A DNA stretch of 5,152 nucleotides from Pseudomonadota bacterium (GTDB lineage: Bacteria; Desulfobacterota; WTBG01; JAGOGO01), in contig JAGHDE010000079.1 of the NCBI GenBank assembly GCA_021160085.1, positions 1-5,152 of the forward strand, read 5' to 3'. The notes beneath the pieces are model-generated. The model was not told where the DNA came from and ran no database searches. It saw only the letters and a list, made by a program, of their open reading frames with translations. Below are positions 1 through 5,152 of the stretch, piece after piece; position 1 is the stretch's first letter; each line of letters begins with the position of its first letter. Position numbers and translations under genes: made by a program.

Positions 1-997
1 ATAACCCTGAGAAACGATCAATAACAGAAAACATCCTGGGCTTGTCTTCCGGCAGTTTTCCTTCCACCTCTTCAAGAAGGTTGAGGATGTGGTCGCTTAC
101 CAGATGGCTGTTGATACCATCCAGATGCTCGATCATCAGCCTTATCTCCCGCACGATTTCTTCGTCTCCTGATGGTTCAAATTCTCCGGAAGCCACTTTC
201 TCGTCAAGCCCGGCTCCATCTAAGACCCGGAGGGTTCGGAGACGGATATAATCAGGATTGATCTGATTGAGTACCCGGGCGGTCTCGAGGGCGTGCTGCT
301 GCCAGAGCTTTTTACCCCCCAATCCAGGGATAACATATTCGGAAAGTGATATGCCCGACTTTTTCACCTTTCGGCCCGCTTCAATGTGTTCGGCAGCAGT
401 GACTCCTTTTCGGATCAGATCAAGCACTGCGTCAGAACCGCTTTCCAGGCCGATATGGATCCGGGAAAGGCCGGCATCACGAAGGGATTTTAATTCCTCC
501 ACGGTTTTTCGCCTGGCAATGGTTTTGGATCGGGCATAAGTGGTGATCCTGGTTATGTCAGGAAAAGTCTTTTTTAGAAAGGACAAAATTTCTACCAGAT
601 CGCTGGTCTTAACGGTCAAATTGTTTGCATCCTGCAGGAATACCGATCCCTCTCCAAAATAGAGCCACATGGCCACATTCATGAAGCAGCTTGAATGACC
701 ATGCCGGCCTTCATACAAATGTTGTATTACAATTTGATTAACCTCACCCTTGAATCCCAACCGCCAGGAGACCGCCCTGATTTCATCATAAATATTTTTA
801 ATGGTAACAATATCCTGCTTTACCTCTTCTAATGACCGGAGGCTGAAACGCTCTCCTCGATAGGTTCGGCAAAATCCGCATTTATTCCAGGGGCAGTTAC
901 GGGTTACCCGGACGAGAAGACTTTTGGCCTCGTTGGGCGGACGAATTGGTCCCTGTTCAAAGTAGAATTTATCAGTATTAGAGATAGGGGAAGACAT
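1..997 (-). CDS. Radical SAM protein, C-terminus cut by window edge
   Basis: Reading the minus strand from an ATG at 997 gives 332 codons without a stop to the window edge, so the gene is 3'-partial. Cys35, Cys40 and Cys43 lie in RNCPWNKCGFC, a [4Fe-4S] ligand motif of a radical SAM enzyme; the spacing is CX4CX2C instead of the usual CX3CX2C. Further TIM-barrel-like segments follow: VFLQDANNL (about 119-127), RITTYAR (150-156), RIHIGLESGSD (179-189), YVIPGLGG (221-228) and INPDYIRLRTL (246-256). These match the general layout of COG1032/HemN-like radical SAM proteins. No B12-binding domain precedes the cluster. Substrate and product cannot be told from sequence. The start is fixed: an in-frame TGA at 1004-1006 leaves no other upstream start. 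The ribosome site before it is weak (GTGAG), and the start lies 20 bases inside the preceding MBL gene, which suggests translational coupling. Family assignment is firm; specific function is unknown. Confidence 0.9.
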   Translation of the reverse strand, partial: MSSPISNTDKFYFEQGPIRPPNEAKSLLVRVTRNCPWNKCGFCRTYRGERFSLRSLEEVKQDIVTIKNIYDEIRAVSWRLGFKGEVNQIVIQHLYEGRHGHSSCFMNVAMWLYFGEGSVFLQDANNLTVKTSDLVEILSFLKKTFPDITRITTYARSKTIARRKTVEELKSLRDAGLSRIHIGLESGSDAVLDLIRKGVTAAEHIEAGRKVKKSGISLSEYVIPGLGGKKLWQQHALETARVLNQINPDYIRLRTLRVLDGAGLDEKVASGEFEPSGDEEIVREIRLMIEHLDGINSHLVSDHILNLLEEVEGKLPEDKPRMFSVIDRFSGL

Positions 998-1637
998 TTG
1001 TTCTCACGTATTCAAAATTTTGTTTAATTTTTTCTTTGTCAGTAATAATATCCATGTGCCCGGGCAGAAGAAAATCGATTTCCAGTTCAGCTATTTTTTC
1101 GATGGACTGTTTCAGTTGTTCCCCATCACCACCGGGGAGGTCGGATCGGCCGGTGCTCTGATCAAAAATCAGATCCCCACAAATAAGGGCTTTTGTCTGC
1201 CTGCAATAGAAACAGACGCTTTCCGGGGAGTGGCCGGGGGTGGGGATCACGTCGATTTCTACGGTGCCTAAATTGATTGCCGAATCAATCAATCCGTCTT
1301 CCTTGAATTCTACCGGGGTGATTCCGAAAAACTGTGATGTCTGGCGGACACTTACAGCGTAATATTTCTTCTGAATCGGAGCAATTTCGATGCGGGCTTC
1401 AGATTTTTCCTTGAAATCTTCATTGGCCCAGGTATGGTCAATATGAAGATGGGTATTGGTTATAATATCAACTGTTTGAGGGCCAATTCCATCCTTTTGA
1501 AGGGCTGAGATCAAAGAGGGTAGATTTTTGTCCAGCCCCACATCCACAATCATGGTTTTCTCACCTTTGATTAGATAGGTGTTGCAATCCAGCATCCCAC
1601 CTTCCCGGTAAAAATATAAAGTGTCATGCAGTTTCAT
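978..1637 (-). CDS. MBL-fold metallo-hydrolase, glyoxalase II-like
   Basis: This 219-residue cytoplasmic protein (no signal peptide) carries a complete metallo-beta-lactamase-fold metal site. The signature THLHIDH gives His63, His65, Asp67 and His68; His136 is in PGHSPES, Asp155 in CGD and His194 in LPGH. The segment after Asp155, FDQSTGRSDLPGGD (158-171), resembles the F-x-GS-x-GR-x-DLPGG block of glyoxalase II/YcbL-like hydrolases. It is single-domain and lacks the extra C-terminal helical domain of true glyoxalase II, so hydrolysis of a thioester or other small ester is plausible but the substrate is unknown. Lactonase and flavodiiron roles are less likely: there is no flavodoxin or rubredoxin domain. 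The ATG at 1637 is preceded by a strong Shine-Dalgarno. The 3' end overlaps the start of the radical SAM gene by 20 bases, so the two are almost certainly co-transcribed and may act in the same process. Confidence 0.93.
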   Translation of the reverse strand: MKLHDTLYFYREGGMLDCNTYLIKGEKTMIVDVGLDKNLPSLISALQKDGIGPQTVDIITNTHLHIDHTWANEDFKEKSEARIEIAPIQKKYYAVSVRQTSQFFGITPVEFKEDGLIDSAINLGTVEIDVIPTPGHSPESVCFYCRQTKALICGDLIFDQSTGRSDLPGGDGEQLKQSIEKIAELEIDFLLPGHMDIITDKEKIKQNFEYVRTNVFPYL

Positions 1638-1647
1638 TATCGTTGTT

Positions 1648-1656
1648 TCCTCCTTA
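1648..1656 (-). promoter_or_regulatory. Strong Shine-Dalgarno for the MBL-fold gene
   Basis: On the minus strand TAAGGAGGA lies just upstream of the ATG at 1637, a near-perfect complement to the 16S rRNA 3' end. GGAGG is 11 bases from the start codon, slightly long but workable. It supports the chosen start and contrasts with the weak sites before the radical SAM and aroC genes. Confidence 0.8.
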
Positions 1657-1702
1657 AGGTTAGAAACTTTTGTTGGCCCCCTATCCTTGATCTAACAAAC
1701 CT
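1657..1702 (-). promoter_or_regulatory. Possible leader hairpins upstream of the MBL gene
   Basis: Two mutually exclusive inverted repeats lie here in the MBL transcript. In minus-strand terms, AGGTT-TGTT-AGA (1702-1691) can pair with TCTAACCT (1664-1657), an 8-bp stem with a 4-base bulge whose 3' arm abuts the Shine-Dalgarno. Alternatively, TTTGTT (1699-1694) pairs with AACAAA (1674-1669), a 6-bp stem. A G-rich run lies in the loop. It matches no riboswitch class I recognise; short AT-rich stems can arise by chance, so this is a candidate only. Confidence 0.25.
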
Positions 1703-1708
1703 CAGTAA

Positions 1709-1722
1709 GATAATACATTATC
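1709..1722. repeat. Perfect 14-base palindrome GATAAT-AC-ATTATC, possible operator
   Basis: The half-sites GATAAT and ATTATC are exact reverse complements separated by two bases. The palindrome sits in the middle of the only divergent intergenic region in the window, about 70 bases before the MBL start, and overlaps the best -10-like hexamer for that gene. Position and symmetry suit a dimeric repressor's operator. No regulator gene is adjacent in this window, so the binding protein is unknown. AT-rich sequence makes chance palindromes more likely. Confidence 0.4.
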
Positions 1723-1736
1723 AACAGAAATGGCAA
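1710..1736 (-). promoter_or_regulatory. Weak candidate promoter for the MBL/radical SAM pair
   Basis: On the minus strand TTGCCA (1736-1731) and TATTAT (1715-1710) resemble sigma-70 -35 and -10 boxes, but the spacer is only 15 bases. The -10 overlaps the 14-base palindrome, and transcription would begin near 1703, at the edge of the inverted repeats in the leader. A promoter must lie somewhere here because the upstream gene is divergent, but the exact boxes are uncertain. Confidence 0.25.
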
Positions 1737-1768
1737 AAGTTTTTTTGGAAAAAGCAGCAAATATTTTC

Positions 1769-1797
1769 TTTACAGGGAAGAGATTTTAGAGGATGAT
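1769..1797 (+). promoter_or_regulatory. Candidate promoter for the small membrane protein gene
   Basis: TTTACA (1769-1774) matches the -35 consensus at five of six positions and is followed after a 17-base spacer by GATGAT (1792-1797), a 4/6 match to the -10 box. Initiation would give a leader of roughly 35-40 bases ending in the Shine-Dalgarno at 1831. The assignment rests on consensus similarity alone. Confidence 0.3.
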
Positions 1798-1830
1798 TGA
1801 AAAAATTTTTTGATGCTTTTAATTAGTTTT

Positions 1831-1835
1831 GGAGG
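1831..1835 (+). promoter_or_regulatory. Shine-Dalgarno GGAGG for the membrane protein gene
   Basis: GGAGG lies six bases before the ATG at 1842, an ideal spacing. It is the main evidence, together with the hydrophobic pattern of the product, that this short reading frame is really translated. Confidence 0.8.
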
Positions 1836-1841
1836 ACAGGG

Positions 1842-2231
1842 ATGGTTGGTCGTTGGTTTATTATGTTTGGGACTATCAGTCTGGGGTTTGTGATTTTAAC
1901 CATTTTAAATTACTGGCAGATCGACCATGCTGCCGAAAAAATTATATTTGGATATCGATTTAAGTCGGTATGGACATTCTGGGGGGGGTTAGGGCTGATA
2001 ACCTTTCCGGCCCTGCTTTTTTCGAATGTGATTTTCTGGGCCATTTATTATTACGGCTACCACTTCTGGTTTAATAAACTCTGGATCATCCAAATCAGCA
2101 CCTATGCTTCCGGATTACTGATTATGGCGATAATAACCTGGTTCTGGTATGGTGAAATTCCCAGTAAGGGAACTCTGGTAGGAGCAGTACTTTGTATTGC
2201 CGGAGCGCTAACGAGCATTCTGTGGAAATAA
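1842..2231 (+). CDS. Small four-helix membrane protein, DMT/EamA-like half transporter
   Basis: The 129-residue product is very hydrophobic, with four predicted membrane helices at about 5-23, 46-70, 80-102 and 109-128. The end, GEIPSKGTLVGAVLCIAGAL (104-123), resembles the final helix of drug/metabolite transporter superfamily proteins, where a conserved E-x-P-(x)-G-x-x-x-G pattern enters the last helix. Full EamA proteins have ten helices; small multidrug resistance (SMR) proteins have four and about 105-110 residues, so this is slightly longer than an SMR protein. Helix 1 has no acidic residue, so the catalytic glutamate of EmrE (Glu14) is missing and a typical proton-coupled SMR mechanism is not supported. 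The central part is rich in Trp and Tyr (WAIYYYGYHFW). It is probably an inner-membrane protein with unknown substrate. It stands alone on the plus strand with its own ribosome site, divergent from the MBL gene and convergent with aroQ (two-base gap). Superfamily resemblance is moderate and comes from the C-terminal motif and helix count only. Confidence 0.8.
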   Translation: MVGRWFIMFGTISLGFVILTILNYWQIDHAAEKIIFGYRFKSVWTFWGGLGLITFPALLFSNVIFWAIYYYGYHFWFNKLWIIQISTYASGLLIMAIITWFWYGEIPSKGTLVGAVLCIAGALTSILWK

Positions 2232-2233
2232 AA

Positions 2234-2671
2234 CTATCGGGAGATTTGCTCAATAGCCGCCCTGACTCCCAAAAGATAGCTGTTGACCCCAAATCCAGAA
2301 ATAATGCCTTTGGCAATGGGCGCGGTGAGAGATCGCTGACGAAATTCTTCCCGTTGATAAATATTAGAGAGATGAACTTCCACTATGGGAATATCTATTG
2401 CTGATAGAGCATCTCTGATAGCAATGCTTGTGTGGGTAAAAGCAGCCGGGTTAATCACCAAGGCGTCAAAAGAACCCTTTGCTTTCTGAATCATGGTTAC
2501 CAGATCTCCTTCGGAGTTTGACTGGCATGCTTCGATGATAAAGCCATGATCCTGGCCAAACGTCTTTAATTGCCGATTAATTTCTTCCAGCTTAATATTA
2601 CCGTAAACGTCTACTTCCCGCTCTCCCAGCATGTTAAGATTGGGACCATGAAGCACTAAGATTTTTTTCAA
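2234..2671 (-). CDS. aroQ: 3-dehydroquinate dehydratase, type II
   Basis: This gene encodes the 145-residue cytoplasmic type II dehydroquinase, which converts 3-dehydroquinate to 3-dehydroshikimate in the shikimate pathway; the family forms dodecamers of about 145-150 residues. Recognisable segments in order: [17 protein letters not shown] (8-24) with the active-site lid Arg18 and catalytic Tyr23; CQSNSEGDL (49-57); [10 protein letters not shown] (73-82) with Asn74 and His80; [14 protein letters not shown] (98-111) with Glu98, the catalytic His100 and Arg107/Arg111; and the C-terminal [14 protein letters not shown]. All expected catalytic residues are present. The start is a TTG at 2671-2669, giving the typical [12 protein letters not shown]-terminus; the aroC stop lies in the same frame nine codons upstream and no ATG or GTG comes between. 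It is the last gene of the pilQ-aroC-aroQ series, and its end almost touches the convergent membrane protein gene. Confidence 0.97.
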   Translation of the reverse strand: MKKILVLHGPNLNMLGEREVDVYGNIKLEEINRQLKTFGQDHGFIIEACQSNSEGDLVTMIQKAKGSFDALVINPAAFTHTSIAIRDALSAIDIPIVEVHLSNIYQREEFRQRSLTAPIAKGIISGFGVNSYLLGVRAAIEQISR

Positions 2672-2677
2672 ACTTTT

Positions 2678-2685
2678 TCCTTCCT
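2678..2685 (-). promoter_or_regulatory. Shine-Dalgarno that fixes the TTG start of aroQ
   Basis: AGGAAGGA on the minus strand lies six bases upstream of the TTG at 2671. It is the only purine-rich ribosome site in the 24-base gap after aroC, and the frame has no other start codon in that gap, so it decides the unusual TTG initiation. Confidence 0.8.
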
Positions 2686-2695
2686 GATGAAACGG

Positions 2696-3877
2696 TTAAA
2701 AATTTTCAAGTGTTTTAAGATGGTCTTCATAGCGGGAATAAATTTCCCCCAGACTGTCACCTCCGAATTTTTCCAGAAAAGCCCGGGTTACTTCAAATGC
2801 AACCGCGGCTTCTCCGATTACAGCTAAGGAAGGAACCCGACAGATATCAGAACGCTCTACCGCTGCCTCCACTGGCTTCTTGGTGAGAATATCGACGGAT
2901 TTCAGCGGTTTCATAAGAGTGGCAATTGGTTTCATGGCGCAGCGAACCACCAAAGGCTCTCCGTTGCTGATACCTCCCTCTATTCCGCCGGCATTGTTGG
3001 TTTTATGGGAAAACCCTGCCCTGGATTTCCCCTTTTCGGAGGACGTTTGATAGAAGATTTCATCGTGAACCTGAGAGCCAAAGCGTTCAGCACTTTCGAA
3101 TCCCAATCCGATCTCAACTCCCTTAACCGCTTGAACGCTCATGAGAGATTGAGCTATTCGACCATCCAGCTTTCGATCCCAGTGAACATGGCTTCCCAGT
3201 CCGGTGGTGACTCCGGTAACAACTATCTCGGCTATGCCTCCCAGGGTATCTCCTTTTTTTTTGGCCTCATCAATCAGGGCTTTTATTTTTTTTACTGCTT
3301 CTTCATCAGCGCAGCGCAGATCAGATTTTTCCGCCCGGGATGCGATTTCTGAATAAGAGAGTTTAGAAAGGTCGGCAGAAATTCCTCCAATTGCTTTGAC
3401 ATGAGAGAAAAAGTGAATGCCGAATTTTTCAAGAAAAGCTTTGCAAACCGCTCCTACCGCCACCCGGGCAGTAGTTTCACGAGCGCTCGATCTTTCCAGA
3501 ATATGACGTATATCTTTCTGATTATATTTAAGGGCTCCTGCCAGGTCAGCATGACCGGGACGGGGACGGGTAACCGCCAGGGAGGTATCAGCATCTTCTT
3601 TCCGGATGGACATTTTTTCTTGCCAGTTAACCCAATCCCGGTTGGCAACTATAAGGTTTAAGGGGGAACCTATGGTTTTCCCCCAGCGGACTCCGGAGAT
3701 GATTTCAACCTCATCTTTTTCTATTTCCATCCGCTTTCCCCGGCCATAACCTACTTGTCGTCGCGCCAGATCACGGTTGATATCTTCGGGTTGCAACAAT
3801 ATATCAGCCGGCAACCCTTCAATAATCACCACAAGATATCTCCCATGAGACTCCCCGGCAGTCAAAAATCGTATCAT
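2696..3877 (-). CDS. aroC: Chorismate synthase
   Basis: The product converts 5-enolpyruvylshikimate-3-phosphate to chorismate using reduced FMN, the last common step to the aromatic amino acids and folate. All family signatures are visible: GESHGRYLVVIIEGLP (8-23, with catalytic-region His11), RRQVGYGRGKRM (39-50), TRPRPGHADL (103-112), RSSARETTARVA (129-140), NNAGGIEGGISNGEP (294-308) and RSDICRVPSLAVIGEAA (342-358). The length of 393 residues matches the longer chorismate synthases (about 390) found in Bacillus-type lineages, not the 361-residue E. coli form. No flavin reductase domain is fused, so reduced FMN must come from elsewhere. The ATG at 3877 is the only start after an in-frame TAA at 3898-3896; its ribosome site (AGAGAG) is poor. 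It lies 59 bases downstream of pilQ and 24 bases upstream of aroQ on the same strand, consistent with one operon. Confidence 0.97.
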   Translation of the reverse strand: MIRFLTAGESHGRYLVVIIEGLPADILLQPEDINRDLARRQVGYGRGKRMEIEKDEVEIISGVRWGKTIGSPLNLIVANRDWVNWQEKMSIRKEDADTSLAVTRPRPGHADLAGALKYNQKDIRHILERSSARETTARVAVGAVCKAFLEKFGIHFFSHVKAIGGISADLSKLSYSEIASRAEKSDLRCADEEAVKKIKALIDEAKKKGDTLGGIAEIVVTGVTTGLGSHVHWDRKLDGRIAQSLMSVQAVKGVEIGLGFESAERFGSQVHDEIFYQTSSEKGKSRAGFSHKTNNAGGIEGGISNGEPLVVRCAMKPIATLMKPLKSVDILTKKPVEAAVERSDICRVPSLAVIGEAAVAFEVTRAFLEKFGGDSLGEIYSRYEDHLKTLENF

Positions 3878-3936
3878 ATCTCTCTGCTTTCTAAATTAAT
3901 CGTAAGACTTCAAAATAAAACGGGGGAAATAAAATT
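3878..3936 (-). other. pilQ-aroC intergenic gap with a short direct repeat
   Basis: This 59-base AT-rich gap separates the pilQ stop from the aroC ATG. The octamer AAATAAAA (plus strand) occurs twice, at 3913-3920 and 3927-3934, a 14-base period with a C-GGGGG run between. I find no stable hairpin followed by a T run, so no intrinsic terminator, and no convincing -35/-10 pair for aroC. Read-through from pilQ is therefore the simplest view. Confidence 0.45.
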
Positions 3937-5152
3937 TTAATGTAAAACTGCTTTTTGGTCTGTTTTGTCAATTGTTATAATGGTTGGGGTGATAAAAATA
4001 ATAAGTTCGGTTTTTTCACTTGACTTTTTGGTGCTTTTAAAGAAAAAGCCGAGTATGGGAATGCGACCAAAGAACGGAACGCGGTTATCAGCATCCTGGG
4101 TAATTTCTTCATAAATCCCCCCGATTACTACCGTATTTCCATTGCGAATCATCACCTGAGTCGTTGCCCTTCGGGTATCGATTCCCGGTTCATCCCCAGC
4201 ACCAGTTTGAGCTGATTTTTGATCTTTTTTTACCTCGATTTCCATTATAATACTCTTGTCGGCGGTAACATGAGGTATTACCCGCAGTGAAAGGGTGGCT
4301 TTTTTGAATTCGGTTGAGGTCACTCCCTCTTCGGAAAGCTTCAAGTAGGGCAGATCAACCCCTTGTTCAATATGGGCTTCCTGATTGTCAAGAGTCATGA
4401 TCCGCGGACTGGAGATGATCTCCAGCTTTTCTTCTTTTTCCAAGGCCGCAATTTTTTGAAAAATGCCAAAGTTTGGGTTTAGAAAACCGAAACTAATAGC
4501 ACCACCGACTCCCGGACCAACTGCTGGAGCCAGGTCGACAATATTTCCTTTGGTTGTAACTGAACCTTGACCGAGATCGATATCAACCCCCTCACTACCG
4601 CCAATGCCGATCAAAGCATCATTGCGAGATGTAGTATATCCGCCTTCCCAGGTAACTCCTAACTCTTTTGTATAGGTGGGATTGATCTGAACGACCTTGG
4701 CTTCGATGAGTACCTGAGGGGTGGGGCTATCCAGCTGAGCGACAATATGCTCTATTTCCCGGATATTTTTTTCAATATCAATAACAATCATGGTATTGGT
4801 TCGGTTATCAGTTTCTATGCTTCCGCGGGATGAAATAATTTTGGAATTGATGATAACATCTTTGAGGTCACTTATATTGGCATAGCTTACCGGGATTAGG
4901 GCTTTTTTCAATGGCTCCAGCTGATTAATTGTCTCCCGAGTGGCAATAGCAGCCTCTCTTTCTTTGTTAATCTTTTCAACAGGGGCAATTCGGAGGATGT
5001 TGCCCTCCCGGATTTTTCCGAGATTATTGCTTAAAAGGACGACATCCAGCGCCTGGTCCCAGGGAACATCAGTGAGCCGGATAGTAACCATCCCCTGAAC
5101 ATCATCGCCCGCCACAATATTTAAATCGCTAACTTCCGCAATTAACCTGAGG
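3937..5152 (-). CDS. pilQ: Type IV pilus outer-membrane secretin PilQ, N-terminus outside window
   Basis: The reading frame stays open to the right edge, so the gene is 5'-partial with 404 residues visible. A GTG at 5115 could be taken as a start, but the frame continues upstream as LRLIAEVSDLNI, which with the following VAGDDVQGMVTIRL forms the typical secretin/TonB short N-terminal (STN, N0) domain; that GTG is an internal Val. In visible numbering the STN domain covers about 1-56 (ending GNILRIAP), one N1/NolW-like domain about 85-142 (NRTNTMIVIDIEKNIREIEHIVAQLD), and the beta-barrel secretin domain from about 147 to 395, with SSPRIMTLDNQEA, TVVIGGIYEE and the hallmark VPFFGRIPILGFFFKS near 358-373. 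A single N1-like domain between STN and secretin points to PilQ, not GspD, which has N1-N2-N3. It forms the outer-membrane channel through which the type IV pilus emerges. The signal peptide and any AMIN domains would lie outside the window, as would any pilMNOP genes upstream. aroC follows on the same strand. Confidence 0.94.
   Translation of the reverse strand, partial: LRLIAEVSDLNIVAGDDVQGMVTIRLTDVPWDQALDVVLLSNNLGKIREGNILRIAPVEKINKEREAAIATRETINQLEPLKKALIPVSYANISDLKDVIINSKIISSRGSIETDNRTNTMIVIDIEKNIREIEHIVAQLDSPTPQVLIEAKVVQINPTYTKELGVTWEGGYTTSRNDALIGIGGSEGVDIDLGQGSVTTKGNIVDLAPAVGPGVGGAISFGFLNPNFGIFQKIAALEKEEKLEIISSPRIMTLDNQEAHIEQGVDLPYLKLSEEGVTSTEFKKATLSLRVIPHVTADKSIIMEIEVKKDQKSAQTGAGDEPGIDTRRATTQVMIRNGNTVVIGGIYEEITQDADNRVPFFGRIPILGFFFKSTKKSSEKTELIIFITPTIITIDKTDQKAVLH

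Noticed and set aside
42..539. Two plus-strand reading frames (42-251 and 267-539)
   Set aside because: They lie antisense to the radical SAM gene, have Ser/Arg-rich low-quality translations and match no family, while the minus strand reads through as a coherent radical SAM protein.
1020..1271. Plus-strand reading frame of 83 codons
   Set aside because: It is antisense to the MBL-fold gene, which has all its metal ligands; no ribosome site or recognisable product.
2158..2172. Inverted repeat TTCCC-AGTAA-GGGAA as a terminator for aroQ
   Set aside because: The stem is only five base pairs, lies inside the membrane protein gene and is followed on the minus strand by just three T residues, too weak for an intrinsic terminator.
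1842..2231. Assignment of the small membrane protein as an EmrE/SMR multidrug pump
   Set aside because: Helix 1 lacks the essential acidic residue and the protein is longer than typical SMR members, so only a broader DMT-like call is supported.
2122..2404. Short frames on both strands around the convergent junction (2122-2316 minus, 2192-2404 plus)
   Set aside because: Both overlap the well-supported membrane protein gene and aroQ in other frames and show no family resemblance.
3005..3940. Several frames of 61-115 codons overlapping aroC (3005-3352, 3401-3661, 3454-3648, 3755-3940)
   Set aside because: All are shadows of the chorismate synthase gene, whose signatures are intact over the full length.
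3966..3981. TTGTCA and TATAAT hexamers on the plus strand near the pilQ end
   Set aside because: They are separated by only a few bases, far short of the usual 16-18 base spacing, and point antisense into pilQ with no gene to serve.
3937..5152. Assignment of the secretin as GspD (type II secretion) or phage pIV
   Set aside because: Only one N1-like domain separates the STN domain from the secretin barrel, GspD would show N1-N2-N3, and no secretion or phage genes are nearby.

Overview
The window suggests a diderm bacterium of moderate, slightly AT-leaning base composition. The main evidence is a PilQ-type outer-membrane secretin, which only makes sense in a cell with an outer membrane. A radical SAM enzyme and a glyoxalase II-like metallo-hydrolase would fit an anaerobe, for example a Desulfobacterota-like lineage, but the taxonomic guess is weak inference. 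Six protein-coding genes fill almost the whole window. Two of them run off the edges: the radical SAM gene on the left and the secretin gene on the right.

Left block (1-1841): two minus-strand genes lie head to tail with a 20-base overlap, an MBL-fold metallo-hydrolase followed by a radical SAM protein whose C-terminus is outside the window. Right of them is the only sizeable non-coding stretch (1638-1841, 204 bases), a divergent regulatory region. It holds a strong Shine-Dalgarno for the MBL gene, a perfect 14-base palindrome, leader inverted repeats and weak candidate promoters in both directions.

Middle (1842-2231): one plus-strand gene encodes a small four-helix membrane protein resembling half of a drug/metabolite (DMT/EamA-like) transporter. 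It converges on the next operon with only two bases between the stop codons.

Right block (2234-5152): a minus-strand series reads pilQ (partial), aroC, aroQ in the direction of transcription. It puts the type IV pilus secretin directly upstream of two shikimate-pathway enzymes, chorismate synthase and type II 3-dehydroquinate dehydratase. This resembles the pilQ-aroK-aroB linkage of many proteobacteria but with different shikimate genes. aroQ starts at a TTG codon, in the same frame as the aroC stop and nine codons downstream of it.

I see no rRNA, tRNA, CRISPR array, insertion sequence, integrase or phage signature, and no convincing intrinsic terminator. The content is mostly ordinary housekeeping. 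The points most worth a second look are the CX4CX2C cluster motif of the radical SAM protein, the palindrome and leader structure in the divergent intergenic region, and the pilQ-aroC-aroQ arrangement.
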